From Micromonospora sp. WMMD1128 (lineage in GTDB: Bacteria; Actinomycetota; Actinomycetes; Mycobacteriales; Micromonosporaceae), in assembly GCF_027497235.1 (NCBI RefSeq), contig NZ_CP114902.1, positions 5,916,001 to 5,980,000 of the forward strand: a stretch of DNA of 64,000 nt, in the 5' to 3' direction. Under the pieces are notes generated by a model. The model made no database searches. It saw only the letters and a list, made by a program, of their open reading frames with translations, and was not told the DNA's origin. Every line of letters begins with the position of its first letter. Position 1 is the stretch's first letter. Position numbers and translations under genes: made by a program. Shown here in pieces: positions 48,836 through 57,774 of this stretch.

Positions 48836-49273
48836 TCAGAGGCGGCCGGCCGGCCAGGCCATCCGGACCTCGGTGCCGACGCCCTCGTCCACCGGGCGGA
48901 CCTGAAGATCCTCCACGAAACCGGCGAGCAGGGCGAACCCCACGCCGGTGGTGAGCGCGTCCTCGCTGAGCGATTCCTTGGCCAACTCGTCCGGGCCGAG
49001 CGCGGCCAGCCCGAGACCCGCCTCGATCGGGGCCCGGTCCACCACCCGCACCGTGTACGGCCCGCCGTCGGACATCTCCACGTACACCGGCTCCGCCAAC
49101 CCGTACTGCCGGTGCAGCGCGACCGCCCGGGTGCACGCCTCACCGATGGCCAGGCGCACCTCGTCGAGCAGATCCTCCCGTACGCCGGCCCGCCGGGCCA
49201 CCGCGACGCCGACCAGACGGGCGGTGCGCACGTGGACCGGCGCCGGAGAGAAGGAAAGCTTGACGGTGGCCAT
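48836..49273 (-). CDS. Anti-sigma-type HATPase partner of BldG
   Basis: 145 residues of the GHKL ATPase/anti-sigma family: ATVKLSFSPAPVHVRTARLV, DEVRLAIGEACTRAVALHRQ and VYVEMSDGGPYTVRVVDRAP. The usual N-box Asn (EAxxNA) is Arg here (EACTRAV) and the DxGxG box is degraded, so ATP binding may be altered. It corresponds by position to the gene after bldG in Streptomyces, encoding the anti-sigma factor bound by BldG. The start overlaps the bldG stop (GTG at 49276 or ATG at 49273). Confidence 0.85.
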   Translation of the reverse strand: MATVKLSFSPAPVHVRTARLVGVAVARRAGVREDLLDEVRLAIGEACTRAVALHRQYGLAEPVYVEMSDGGPYTVRVVDRAPIEAGLGLAALGPDELAKESLSEDALTTGVGFALLAGFVEDLQVRPVDEGVGTEVRMAWPAGRL

Positions 49274-49623
49274 CACGCGCCGGTGGAGTCGGCGGCGATG
49301 GCCGCGTCGACCGTCGGGTGCAGCGGGAAGACCTGGTCCAGGGCGGTGATCCGGAAAATCTTGAGCAGCGGCTCCTTGTCGCAGACCAGGCCGAACGAGC
49401 CACCGGCCGCGCGGAGCCGCTTCAACGCGCCGACAAGCACACCGAGCCCGGTCGAGTCGAGGAAGTCCACCCGACCCAGGTCCACCACCACGTGGCGGGC
49501 CCCGCCGTCGATCAGCTCGATGAGCCGTTCCCGCAGGCGGGGGGCGGTGTAGACATCCACCTCACCGCCGACCTCAAGCACCGTGTGCTCTCCCACGGTG
49601 CTGGTCGCCAGCGACAGCTCCAT
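49273..49623 (-). CDS. bldG: Anti-anti-sigma factor BldG
   Basis: 116 residues. STAS domain: [60 protein letters not shown]. The phosphorylated Ser is Ser57 in FLDSTG, the same residue number reported for Streptomyces BldG, which controls aerial hyphae and antibiotic production. The ATG has GAGGAGGAG upstream. It is translationally coupled to the anti-sigma gene, and the divergent helicase gene starts 126 nt away, as in Streptomyces. Confidence 0.92.
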   Translation of the reverse strand: MELSLATSTVGEHTVLEVGGEVDVYTAPRLRERLIELIDGGARHVVVDLGRVDFLDSTGLGVLVGALKRLRAAGGSFGLVCDKEPLLKIFRITALDQVFPLHPTVDAAIAADSTGA

Positions 49624-49748
49624 CGACTCCTCCTCGGTAAACTCTCCTGGGCATCTAACCATCCCGGCGTGCGACCACTTCGGGTCACCGGCCCGACCCT
49701 CCCCATACCCCCACCCTGCGGTTCCCAATTCCGAACACCAGTGCGAGA

Positions 49749-52388
49749 GTGCAGGACGTGACCGACGACAGGCCCGGCCCGACGCGCGCGCCGGCCGAGC
49801 TGCTGCGTCGGCTGCGGCTGCGCCACGCCACCGACCCGGTCACCCACGTCGAGCGGGTGCCGGCCCGCGCGGGCGAACCCGCGCCGTGGCCCGGCTGGGC
49901 GCCGGACGACCTGCGGGCGGCGTTCGCGCGACGCGGCGTGGTCGCGCCGTGGCGGCACCAGACCGAGGCCGCCGAGCTGGCGTACGCGGGACAGCACGTC
50001 GTGGTGGCCACCGGCACGGCGTCCGGCAAGTCCCTGGCATACCAGCTCCCGGCACTGAGCACCCTGCTCACCGACCCGCGCGCCACAGTGCTCTACCTGG
50101 CCCCGACCAAGGCGCTCGCCGCCGACCAGCTCCGCGCCGTCGCCGGCCTGGAACTCGACGGGGTACGCCCCGCCACCTACGACGGGGACACACCGCGCGC
50201 CGAACGGGAGTGGATCCGCCGGCACGCCCGCTTCGTGCTGACCAACCCGGACATGCTGCACCACGGCATCCTGCCCGGGCACGCGCACTGGTCCGGCTTC
50301 CTGCGCCGGCTCGCGTACGTGGTGGTCGACGAGTGTCACACCTACCGGGGCGTGTTCGGCTCACACGTCGCCCACGTGCTGCGACGGTTACGCCGGCAGT
50401 GCGCCCGCTTCGGTCGTACCCCCGTGTTTCTGCTGGCCTCGGCCACGTCGGGCGACCCGGCGGCGGCGGCCGGGCGGCTCACCGGCCTGCCCGTCACCGC
50501 CGTCACCGAGGACACCTCCCCGCGCGGCGGCGTGACGTTCGCGCTCTGGGAGCCGCCGCTGCTGCCCTCTTCGGAGGGCGAGGTCGCCGACCTGGTGTCG
50601 GTCCGGCGCTCGGCGCTGCGGGAGACCGCCGACCTGCTCACCGACAGCGTCGTCGAGGGGGTACGCACGCTCGCCTTCGTCAGGTCCCGCCGGGGCGCCG
50701 AGGTGGTCGCCGCGAACGCCAGGCGGGCGCTCGACGAGGCGGTGCCCGGGCTGGGCGACCGGGTGGCCGCCTACCGGGCCGGCTACCTGCGCGAGGAACG
50801 CCGCGAGCTGGAACGGGCGCTGCTGCGCGGCGACCTGCTCGGGCTCGCCTCCACCAACGCGCTCGAACTCGGCGTCGACCTGGTCGGGCTGGACGCGGTG
50901 CTGATCTGCGGCTGGCCCGGCACCCGCGCCTCGCTGTGGCAACAGGCCGGACGGGCCGGGCGCGGCGGGGACGAGGCCCTGGCGGTGCTGGTGGCCCGCG
51001 ACGACCCGCTCGACACCTACCTCGTGCACCACCCGGAGGCGCTGTTCGGGCGTCCCGTCGAAGCCACCGTGCTCGACCCGGCCAATCCGTACGTGCTCGC
51101 GCCGCAACTCGCCTGCGCCGCCCACGAGGCCCCGCTCACCCCGGCCGACCTGGACCTCTTCGGCGAGGGCGCGAAGGAGGCGGTGGACTCCCTCGTCGAG
51201 GCGGGCGCGCTGCGGCAACGGCCCACCGGCTGGTACTGGCGGCACCGGGAACGCCCCGAGGTCGACCTGCGCGGCGAGGGCGGCGCCCCGGTCTGCGTGG
51301 TGGAGGAGTCCACCGGCCGGCTACTCGGCACCGTCGACGGCGGCTCCGCGCACTTCCTGCTCCACACCGGCGCGGTCTACCTGCACCAGGGCGTCTCCTA
51401 CCTGGTCGACGCGCTCGACCTGGCCGACGGGTGCGCGCTCGTGCACGCCGAGGAGCCGGACTGGTCCACCCACGCCCGCGACGTCACCTCGCTCTCCGTG
51501 GTCTCCGTCCGCTCGTACACCGACGCCGGCCCGGTCGGGCTCTTCCTCGGCGAGGTGGACGTGACCAGCCAGGTGGTGTCGTACCAGCGGCGGCGCATCG
51601 CCACCGGCGAGGTGATCGACACCCGCCCGCTGGACCTGCCGGCGCGGGAACTGCGTACCGTCGCGGTCTGGTTCACGCTCTCCCCGGAGTCGCTGGCCCG
51701 CGCCGGCGTGGACGCGGCGGACGTCCCCGGGGCGCTGCACGCCGCCGAACACGCCGCGATCGGCCTGCTGCCGCTGATCGCGACCTGCGACAGGTGGGAC
51801 ATCGGCGGGCTGTCCACCGCCCTGCATCCCGACACCGAGGCCCCGACCGTCTTCGTCTACGACGGTCACCCCGGCGGGGCGGGCTTCGCCGAGCGGGCGT
51901 ACGGGACGGCCGCCGCCTGGCTGCGCGCCACCCGGGACGCGATCGTCGAGTGCGGGTGCGAGACCGGGTGCCCGTCCTGCGTCCAGTCCCCGAAGTGCGG
52001 AAATGGCAACAACCCGCTGGCCAAGCCGGAAGCGGTGCAGATCCTCGACGTGGTGCTGGCCCACCTCGCCGGATGCTCGCCCGGTGCCTCCGGGGCTGGC
52101 GACGCTTCCGACAGTTGCGGGGTTGGCGACGCTTCCGACGGTCCCGGGGTTGGCGACGCTTCCGACAGTCCCGGGGTTGGCGACGCTTCCGACAGTTGCG
52201 GGGTTGGCGACGCTTCCGACGGTCCCGGGATTGGCGGCGGTGTGGCGGGCGGTCCCGGTACGGGTGGCGTTGCCGACGGTACCGGGGCGGGCGGTGGGGT
52301 TGCTCCGGGCGCGGGACGCGGCGGAGCGCTGCCGCGGCAGGACGACCGGACGGCGCGACGGTCGACGGCCGGCGGCCCGACGGACTGA
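49749..52388 (+). CDS. DEAD/DEAH helicase with DUF1998 (MrfA/Hrq1-like)
   Basis: 879 residues. Motif [18 protein letters not shown], motif Ia [13 protein letters not shown], motif [13 protein letters not shown] (DECH), motif [12 protein letters not shown], motif [18 protein letters not shown] and motif [19 protein letters not shown]. The C-terminal DUF1998 carries [21 protein letters not shown], the four-Cys zinc site of MrfA-type 3'-5' repair helicases. After residue 770 comes a repetitive Gly/Asp/Ser tail encoded by five 27-bp repeats (52098-52232) that ordinary relatives lack. The GTG at 49749 is taken; a GTG three codons later is possible. Confidence 0.9.
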   Translation: MQDVTDDRPGPTRAPAELLRRLRLRHATDPVTHVERVPARAGEPAPWPGWAPDDLRAAFARRGVVAPWRHQTEAAELAYAGQHVVVATGTASGKSLAYQLPALSTLLTDPRATVLYLAPTKALAADQLRAVAGLELDGVRPATYDGDTPRAEREWIRRHARFVLTNPDMLHHGILPGHAHWSGFLRRLAYVVVDECHTYRGVFGSHVAHVLRRLRRQCARFGRTPVFLLASATSGDPAAAAGRLTGLPVTAVTEDTSPRGGVTFALWEPPLLPSSEGEVADLVSVRRSALRETADLLTDSVVEGVRTLAFVRSRRGAEVVAANARRALDEAVPGLGDRVAAYRAGYLREERRELERALLRGDLLGLASTNALELGVDLVGLDAVLICGWPGTRASLWQQAGRAGRGGDEALAVLVARDDPLDTYLVHHPEALFGRPVEATVLDPANPYVLAPQLACAAHEAPLTPADLDLFGEGAKEAVDSLVEAGALRQRPTGWYWRHRERPEVDLRGEGGAPVCVVEESTGRLLGTVDGGSAHFLLHTGAVYLHQGVSYLVDALDLADGCALVHAEEPDWSTHARDVTSLSVVSVRSYTDAGPVGLFLGEVDVTSQVVSYQRRRIATGEVIDTRPLDLPARELRTVAVWFTLSPESLARAGVDAADVPGALHAAEHAAIGLLPLIATCDRWDIGGLSTALHPDTEAPTVFVYDGHPGGAGFAERAYGTAAAWLRATRDAIVECGCETGCPSCVQSPKCGNGNNPLAKPEAVQILDVVLAHLAGCSPGASGAGDASDSCGVGDASDGPGVGDASDSPGVGDASDSCGVGDASDGPGIGGGVAGGPGTGGVADGTGAGGGVAPGAGRGGALPRQDDRTARRSTAGGPTD
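52098..52232 (+). repeat. Five in-frame 27-bp tandem repeats in the helicase gene
   Basis: Units begin at 52098, 52125, 52152, 52179 and 52206 with GGCGACGCTTCCGAC, alternating TGC and CCC at the variable spot. Each encodes nine residues (GDASDS[CP]GV). Confidence 0.9.
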
Positions 52389-52443
52389 CCCCGGCGGCCC
52401 TCCCGCCGCTCGTTCCTGACTCGGGTCCTTGCCGCTCGTCCCT

Positions 52444-52495
52444 GCCCCTCGCCTTTGCCCCTCGCCTTTGCCCCTCGCCTTTGCCCCTCGCCTTT
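52444..52495. repeat. Four 13-bp tandem repeats downstream of the helicase gene
   Basis: Exact copies of GCCCCTCGCCTTT at 52444, 52457, 52470 and 52483. Non-coding, 55 nt beyond the helicase stop. Confidence 0.9.
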
Positions 52496-52722
52496 GCTGC
52501 TCGTCGCCTGCCGTTCGCCCCGGCCCGTGCCCGTACGCCGTCTCCCGTGCCCGCACGCCGTCTCGCTCGCCAGTTCGGCGAAGTGGTGGCATCGGCGGGT
52601 GCCGGACCCCGCCACATCGCCGAAATGGCGGCCCCGAGTGCTGGTCGAGGCTCGATCGGTGGGGTGCCGGCGTCTGATGGATGGGACGGGTGCATGAGGT
52701 CGGCGGCGTCGGGGCATTGATA

Positions 52723-52740
52723 CATGGGAGCGCTTCCATG
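52723..52740. promoter_or_regulatory. LacI-family-type operator palindrome
   Basis: CATGGGAGCGCTTCCATG is an 18-bp palindrome with one mismatched pair. Its core matches the GGGAGCGCTCCC operator that CebR-like LacI regulators bind before sugar genes in Streptomyces. It lies 56 nt before the GTG of the small gene at 52796; no LacI gene or sugar gene is near. Confidence 0.5.
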
Positions 52741-52795
52741 CATCATTCCGGTAGCGCAGACGTGACCCCGAGACCCGTCCGCCGGAGGTGCCGCC

Positions 52796-53002
52796 GTGGC
52801 CGACACTATCGCCGAGACCGTCGAGCTGCTCTATGCCATCGACCAGGAGAACCTGACCGCGGACCAGCAGATCGCGCTGGGCACCGCGCTGGCGCACCTG
52901 GCCCAGGCGGAGCGGCTGGAGCAGATCAACGAACGTCTGCGCGGCATCCACCAGGTGCTCAACACCTGGGCGTTGAAGGCGACGGTGGACGGCGGACGCT
53001 GA
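52796..53002 (+). CDS. Small helical hypothetical protein
   Basis: 68 residues: ADTIAETVELLYAIDQENLT, ADQQIALGTALAHLAQAERL and EQINERLRGIHQVLNTWALK. Two or three amphipathic helices, acidic. The GTG is preceded by CCGGAGGTGCC at good spacing. No family recognised; it is followed by 226 nt without another gene before the LURP-one gene. Confidence 0.65.
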   Translation: MADTIAETVELLYAIDQENLTADQQIALGTALAHLAQAERLEQINERLRGIHQVLNTWALKATVDGGR

Positions 53003-53228
53003 TCCGCACGCCACCGCCGCTCAAGCCGCCGGACCGGTTCTCGTTCGAGCTGCCGGCCGGGGAGCGGTATCGGTTGGCGGTCGACACCGCCACCGCGGCG
53101 AACTGGAGCCGATCACGCATCCGCTGCGACGGAGACGAGGCGACGTCGGAGCTGCCCGGAAGCACTGTGCGAGCGCGCGACGGTGGCGCCGCTGTGCAAG
53201 ACTCCGGCGACCCCTCAAAGGAGATCAG

Positions 53229-53807
53229 ATGTCGCTCGACAACCTGCAGGCTCAGCACCGGTTCATCGTCCGGCAGCGGATTCGGATGATGGTCAACCAG
53301 TACGAGGTGCATGCCGTGGCACCGGACGGCTCCGAGGGTGGGCTGCTCGCATTCGCGCAGCAGAAGCGGCTCGCCTTCAAGGAACAGGTCACCATCTACA
53401 CCGATGACACCAAGCAGTACCCTCTCCTCGGCTTCAAGGCCCGTCAGCGGCTCGACCTCGGTGCCACCTATGACGTGACCGACCACGCCGGCAACCCGAT
53501 CGGCCTGTTCCGTAAGGACTTCGCCCAGTCGCTGCTGCGTTCGACCTGGCACGTCGAGCAGCCCGGCCTGCCCCCGGCGGTCGGGCAGGAGCGCAGCATG
53601 CCGGTGGCGCTGCTACGACGCTTCGTGGATTCGCTCTCCTGGTTGCCGTACCACTTCGACTTCGTGGCCGGCGGTCAGCCGGTGTTCTCCGTCGACAAGA
53701 AGTGGGGCCTGCGCGACCGGTACGTCGTCGACATCCAGCACCCGCACATCGACCGCCGGTTGGTCATCGCCATGGCCGTGGGTCTGGACGCCCTCCAGTC
53801 CCGCTGA
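53229..53807 (+). CDS. LURP-one-related (tubby-like fold) protein
   Basis: 192 residues: MSLDNLQAQHRFIVRQRIRM, MVNQYEVHAVAPDGSEGGLL, EQVTIYTDDTKQYPLLGFKA and TYDVTDHAGNPIGLFRKDFA, then RSTWHVEQPGLPPAVGQERS. This is the beta-barrel of LURP-one/scramblase-like proteins with a central helix. Bacterial members may bind lipids or act at the membrane surface; no TM helix here. The start has AAAGGAGATC upstream. The following gene is convergent with a long terminator between. Confidence 0.8.
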   Translation: MSLDNLQAQHRFIVRQRIRMMVNQYEVHAVAPDGSEGGLLAFAQQKRLAFKEQVTIYTDDTKQYPLLGFKARQRLDLGATYDVTDHAGNPIGLFRKDFAQSLLRSTWHVEQPGLPPAVGQERSMPVALLRRFVDSLSWLPYHFDFVAGGQPVFSVDKKWGLRDRYVVDIQHPHIDRRLVIAMAVGLDALQSR

Positions 53808-53938
53808 CCGTGAGGCCGGCCGGCGACGCCCGTACGTCCGGTATCGCCGGCCGGCCAGGCGACGACCTGACTGCGGTTCGTACTCGCGCACCGGGGTCCG
53901 CACAACGCTGCAAGCGGCCCGGTGGGTGGAGGGCCGAT

Positions 53939-53991
53939 GGCTTTGGGTGCGGTTATGGTCGCCCCCAGCGACAACAACCGCACCCAAAGCC
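53939..53991. terminator. 16-bp palindrome terminating LURP-one gene and tad operon
   Basis: GGCTTTGGGTGCGGTT at 53939-53954 is perfectly complementary to AACCGCACCCAAAGCC at 53976-53991; the loop contains GTCGC/GCGAC. Converging genes on both sides. Confidence 0.85.
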
Positions 53992-54026
53992 GCCGGCGGG
54001 GACCCGCTGGACGCGCCACGCTGACG

Positions 54027-54398
54027 TCAGGGGTCGCCGACGCGGGCCGGGCCGGCGCGCGAGGTCGCGGTGGCGACGCGGGCCAGCCCGGGCAACGGCG
54101 CGACCCGCACCTCCGCCGTGACGATCAGGTCGAGGCCGTCGACCCGGCAGCCGGTCAGCCGACCGTCATTGGCCGACACCAGCGCGGCGGCCGACGCACA
54201 TGCGGTATCCGTCCCGTCGAGCACACGGCCCGCGCCCGCCAACGCGCCGAAGTCGGCCGCGACCCGGGCCTGATGACGCGCGCACCGGGCAGCGCCGATC
54301 CCGGCGCCGAACAGCCCGACGAGCACGAACACCAGGCCGATCGCGAGCAGACACACCGTCGCGCCACCCCGCTCGGCCGGCTCCCGGCCCGGCGTCAC
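54027..54398 (-). CDS. TadE-like pseudopilin-associated protein (Rv3654c type)
   Basis: 123 residues. The N-terminal PAERGGATVCLLAIGLVFVL has the pilin-like charged/hydrophobic junction, then a single helix and a soluble domain (AGAGRVLDGTDTACASAAAL, CRVDGLDLIVTAEVRV). Such helicase/secretion-neighbourhood proteins end the actinobacterial tad cluster. The GTG overlaps the preceding stop (GTGA). Probably a minor pilin or assembly factor at the membrane. Confidence 0.8.
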   Translation of the reverse strand: MTPGREPAERGGATVCLLAIGLVFVLVGLFGAGIGAARCARHQARVAADFGALAGAGRVLDGTDTACASAAALVSANDGRLTGCRVDGLDLIVTAEVRVAPLPGLARVATATSRAGPARVGDP

Positions 54399-54838
54399 GG
54401 CACCGGGCCGGGAGCGCCGGGTTCCACGGCGGCCACCGCCACGCCCGACACGGTCGTCCGGGGCAGCCGCGCACCGACCGTCCGGACCGGCGCCCGGACG
54501 CTCGCGGTCACCCGGTCGCCGGCCACCGTCACCGTCACCTCCGCGCCCGCGGGGGCGTACCGGGCGCCGGCAGCCGTGCCCGGCTCGCCCCGGGCGGCGG
54601 CGAGCGCCGCCTCCCGGGCCGCGTCGACGCAGCCCGCCCGCGTGGTCACCGCGTCGACCGCGGTGAGCCCGGCGACCAGGAGGAGCATCAACGCCGGCAG
54701 GCCGGCCGCCAACTCGGCCGTGAACGACCCCCGCTCCCCCGGGCGCCGCCGGACGACACCGCCCCGGTGGACCGCACCGTCGACCCCCGGGGCCGGGTGG
54801 AGGCGGGTGCACCGGCCGGCCCACCGGCGTCCGGTCAC
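54395..54838 (-). CDS. TadE-type minor pilin
   Basis: 147 residues. Arg-rich N-terminus, then GSFTAELAAGLPALMLLLVA with the Glu of the pilin motif, followed by LTAVDAVTTRAGCVDAAREA and a C-terminal beta domain. This is the TadE family of pseudopilins that cap or tune Flp pili. Starts at a GTG overlapping the Flp stop; overlaps the downstream gene by 4 nt. Confidence 0.8.
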   Translation of the reverse strand: MTGRRWAGRCTRLHPAPGVDGAVHRGGVVRRRPGERGSFTAELAAGLPALMLLLVAGLTAVDAVTTRAGCVDAAREAALAAARGEPGTAAGARYAPAGAEVTVTVAGDRVTASVRAPVRTVGARLPRTTVSGVAVAAVEPGAPGPVP

Positions 54839-55002
54839 TTCAGGGCCCGGTCGATGACGGCGGTCAACGCGGACTGCACGTTTCCGGAGGTGAGCACCTT
54901 CAGCAGGATTCCGGCGAAGGCGACCGCCGCGAGGGTGCCCACCGCGTACTCCGCCGTGTTCATGCCGGCGTCGCCGCGGAGGCGGGTGAGGAGCTTGCGC
55001 AT
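54835..55002 (-). CDS. Flp-type pilin (DUF4244)
   Basis: 55 residues: RKLLTRLRGDAGMNTAEYAV, then GTLAAVAFAGILLKVLTSGN and a short amphipathic end. The G(D)AGMNTAEYAVGTLAAVAFA segment is the Flp prepilin cleavage/assembly motif. It is the likely major pilin, exported and processed by a prepilin peptidase. AAGGGA precedes the ATG. Confidence 0.85.
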   Translation of the reverse strand: MRKLLTRLRGDAGMNTAEYAVGTLAAVAFAGILLKVLTSGNVQSALTAVIDRALK

Positions 55003-55025
55003 GTCGTACGTCCCTTCTCGATGGT

Positions 55026-55754
55026 TCACAGGACGTCGCCGAGAACGGCGACGATCACCGGCACCAGACCGGCGAGAATGAAGGCGGGCAGGAAGCACAG
55101 CCCGAGCGGCAACACGATGAGCACGCCCGCGCGCCGGGCGGTGGCCTCGGCCGCCGTCGAGCGTTCGGCCCGCAGGTCGTCGGCGAGCCGGGTGAGCGCG
55201 CCCGCCAGCGCGGCTCCGCTGTTCGACGAGCGGACCGCGGCGGCGACCAAACTCCCCGCACCGGGCACGGGTCGCAGGTGCTCCCACGCCTCGATCGCCG
55301 TACCGCCCAGGCCCAGCGTGCGGCCCACCCGGCCGAGCCGGTCCGCGAGTGGCCCGCCGAGCGCCTCCGCGACCGCGAGCGCCGAGCGGTCGACAGGCGC
55401 GCCGGCCCGCAGCGCCGCGGCCAGCAGGTCCGCGGCGAGCGGCAGGTCGGCGGTCTCGCGCAGCCGCCGGTCGCGCACGGCACGCGGCTCGATCCGGCGT
55501 AGCAGCCGGTCGGCGACCACGCCGGCGAGCGGCCCGGCGACCAGGCCGGCCCACCCGCCGACGACCACCGCCACGGCCACGCCGGCCAGGCCGGCACCCC
55601 ACCGGACCCGGTCCGGCCACCAGCTGGGACGGCCACGCCGAGGGGTGGACGCGAGCCGGCGCAGTCGCCGGGCCGGGCGGACGACCGGGCCGGCGACGAC
55701 GAGGAGCGACGCGGCGGCGCTGAGGCAGGCGGCGGCCATCGCCTGGCGGGACAT
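55026..55754 (-). CDS. TadC-type inner membrane assembly protein
   Basis: 242 residues. Type II secretion F domain: PLAADLLAAALRAGAPVDRS and RLADDLRAERSTAAEATARR, then ARRAGVLIVLPLGLCFLPAF and the final helix LAGLVPVIVAVLGDVL. Three or more membrane helices. Pairs with TadB to drive pilus assembly. Its ATG overlaps the TadB stop (TGATG). Confidence 0.85.
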   Translation of the reverse strand: MSRQAMAAACLSAAASLLVVAGPVVRPARRLRRLASTPRRGRPSWWPDRVRWGAGLAGVAVAVVVGGWAGLVAGPLAGVVADRLLRRIEPRAVRDRRLRETADLPLAADLLAAALRAGAPVDRSALAVAEALGGPLADRLGRVGRTLGLGGTAIEAWEHLRPVPGAGSLVAAAVRSSNSGAALAGALTRLADDLRAERSTAAEATARRAGVLIVLPLGLCFLPAFILAGLVPVIVAVLGDVL

Positions 55755-56566
55755 CAGACCGCCCGCCCCGGCCCCGCACCGAGCCGCTCCGCCCAGAGCA
55801 ACCCACCGATCTGCAGGGCGACTGCCGCCAGGGCGCTACCGCCGCCGACCGGCGTGTGCAGGAGCACCTCCACCGGATCGACCCCGATGGCGTAGCCGAG
55901 GCCGATCCCACCGAGCGGCAGGGCGGCGAGCAGCCAGGCGGTCGCCCGAGCGCCGGCAGCCTGGGCAGCGGCAGCGGCGAGACCTCGATCGGCCGTACGT
56001 GCGTCGGCCTCGATCCGCTCAAGCAGATCGGCCAGTGGCGCCCCGGTCCGGTCGGCGAGCCGCACCGCGGCCCGGGCCAGCCGGACCATCCGGCCGGTGC
56101 CGCTGTCGAACACCCCGTCGACGGGCAGGCCGGCCCGCAGGTCGGCGGCGGCGGCACCGAGCCGGTCGAGGTCGTGGCGGTGAGCCAGGTCGGCCGCCCG
56201 GCGGGTACGCCGACGCAGCGCGGCACGGGCCGCGAGCGTCCCGTAGGCGGCCAGCGCCAGCGCGGCCACCGGACCACCGAGGACTGCTCCGGCCCCACCG
56301 CCGAGCAGCGCGGCCGTCGGCAGGGCACGCCGCGCGGGCAGCGCCGGGCGTGCATCGCCCCGGCCACCCGTGGAAGGCGGACCGCCGAGATCCGGCCCCG
56401 AAACAGGCGGACCGCCGAGATGGGGCCTCGAACCAGGCAGACGGCCGACATCTCGCCCGGGGTCGAGGACCGAGCGGCGTCGGGCGCGGCCGGCGCGTAC
56501 CGGCCAGGCAACCGCCACCGCGGCACCGGCCAGGAGCACGACCACGAGCCAGAGTTGACCGGTCAC
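55754..56566 (-). CDS. TadB-type inner membrane assembly protein
   Basis: 270 residues. N-terminal helix QLWLVVVLLAGAAVAVAWPV, a basic/Pro/Gly-rich linker with three GGPP motifs (HLGGPPVSGPDLGGPPSTGG), helices near 95-125, then the F domain DLRAGLPVDGVFDSGTGRM and ADRTGAPLADLLERIEADAR and a C-terminal helix pair. The linker is longer than usual. The GTG overlaps the TadA stop (GTGA). Confidence 0.82.
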   Translation of the reverse strand: MTGQLWLVVVLLAGAAVAVAWPVRAGRARRRSVLDPGRDVGRLPGSRPHLGGPPVSGPDLGGPPSTGGRGDARPALPARRALPTAALLGGGAGAVLGGPVAALALAAYGTLAARAALRRRTRRAADLAHRHDLDRLGAAAADLRAGLPVDGVFDSGTGRMVRLARAAVRLADRTGAPLADLLERIEADARTADRGLAAAAAQAAGARATAWLLAALPLGGIGLGYAIGVDPVEVLLHTPVGGGSALAAVALQIGGLLWAERLGAGPGRAV

Positions 56567-57774
56567 GACGGGCCCGCCGAGCCCGGCCAGACCACGCGGA
56601 GGACCGGCGGCACGGGCACTCCACGCTCGCGCAGCAGGTTGCCGAGCGGCCGGGCGGCCAGGCCGAGACCACGGCCGCGTATCCAGGCCGGAACCACCGT
56701 CACCAGCCGGTCGCTCCCTTCCGGCAGGAGCAGGCCGATCGAGTCGAGGACCCGCCCCTCGCCGGTCCGGCGGACCTGGAGGACGACCTGCAACGCGGCG
56801 GCGACCTGGGCGTGCAGCGCGGCCCGTGGCAGCCCGCCGAGCATGCCCAGCGCCTCCAGCCGGGCGGGCACGTCCGTCGGCGCGTTGGCGTGCAGCGTCC
56901 CCGCCCCGCCGTCGTGGCCGGTGTTCAACGCGGCCAGCAGGTCGACCACCTCGGCGCCCCGGCACTCGCCCACCACCAGCCGGTCCGGTCGCATCCGCAG
57001 CGCCTGCCGGACCAGGTCGCCGAGCCCGACCACGCCGGCGCCCTCGACGTTCGCGGTACGCGCCTGCAACCCGATCACGTGCGGGTGCACCGGGCGCAGC
57101 TCCGCGGCATCCTCCACAAGCACGATCCGCTCGGTGCCGGGCACCAGGCCGAGCAACGTGTTGAGCAGCGTCGTCTTGCCGGACCCGGTGCCGCCGGTGA
57201 CCAGGTATGCCAGCCGGGCGGCCACCACCGCGTCGAGCAGCGGGGCCACCGGCCGGGGCACGGTGCCGTGGTCGACCAGCTCGTCCAGGGTGAACGGACG
57301 CTGCCGGAAGGTACGCAGGGACAGGTAGGGACCGTCGGTCGCCACCGGTGGCAGCACGGCGTGCAGCCGGGTGCCGTCGGGCAGTCGCGCGTCGGCGTAG
57401 GGCGAGGCGTCGTCCAGCCGGCGACCGGCGGCGGCGGTCAGCCGCTGCGCCAACCGGCGTACGTCGTCGACCGTGCCGAGCGGCACGGCCACCTGGTGCA
57501 GCCCCCGCCCCCGGTCGACCCAGACCCGGACGCCGTTCACCAGCACGTCGGTGACCTCCGGGTCGGCCAGGAAGGGCGCGAGCGGGCCGGCACCGACCAG
57601 GTCGTCGTGCACCCGGTCGGCGATCCGCAGCAGGGTGGTGTCGCCGAGCACGCCGGCGGCCGGCTCGGCGCGTACCGCGGAGACGACCGCGGCGGAGGTG
57701 ACCGGGGTGGCGTCGGCGGCGAACCGGTGCCGGACCCGGACGGCCAGCTCGCCCGGGCTCGTCGGCCCGCTCAC
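56563..57774 (-). CDS. tadA: TadA/CpaF-type secretion ATPase
   Basis: 403 residues. ATPase motifs: Walker A LVTGGTGSGKTTLLNTL, Asp box RIVLVEDAAELRPVHPHVIG, Walker B LRMRPDRLVVGECRGAEVVD, His box TGHDGGAGTLHAN. The N-terminal domain (DPEVTDVLVNGVRVWVDRGR) is normal. It powers extension of the Flp pilus; no separate retraction ATPase is seen. The GTG overlaps the upstream stop. Confidence 0.92.
   Translation of the reverse strand: MSGPTSPGELAVRVRHRFAADATPVTSAAVVSAVRAEPAAGVLGDTTLLRIADRVHDDLVGAGPLAPFLADPEVTDVLVNGVRVWVDRGRGLHQVAVPLGTVDDVRRLAQRLTAAAGRRLDDASPYADARLPDGTRLHAVLPPVATDGPYLSLRTFRQRPFTLDELVDHGTVPRPVAPLLDAVVAARLAYLVTGGTGSGKTTLLNTLLGLVPGTERIVLVEDAAELRPVHPHVIGLQARTANVEGAGVVGLGDLVRQALRMRPDRLVVGECRGAEVVDLLAALNTGHDGGAGTLHANAPTDVPARLEALGMLGGLPRAALHAQVAAALQVVLQVRRTGEGRVLDSIGLLLPEGSDRLVTVVPAWIRGRGLGLAARPLGNLLRERGVPVPPVLRVVWPGSAGPS

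Larger units (their letters stand above)
52389..52795. other. Intergenic region with simple repeats and a palindrome
   Basis: No credible gene in these 407 nt. They contain four 13-bp repeats (52444-52495), further degenerate copies of GCCCGTACGCCGTCTC-like sequence (about 52525-52570), and an 18-bp palindrome (52723-52740) before the small gene at 52796. The frames crossing it are Arg/Pro shadows. Confidence 0.6.

Noticed and set aside
52098..52232. Possible CRISPR-like array
   Set aside because: 27-bp units are contiguous, in frame and coding; no spacers or cas genes.
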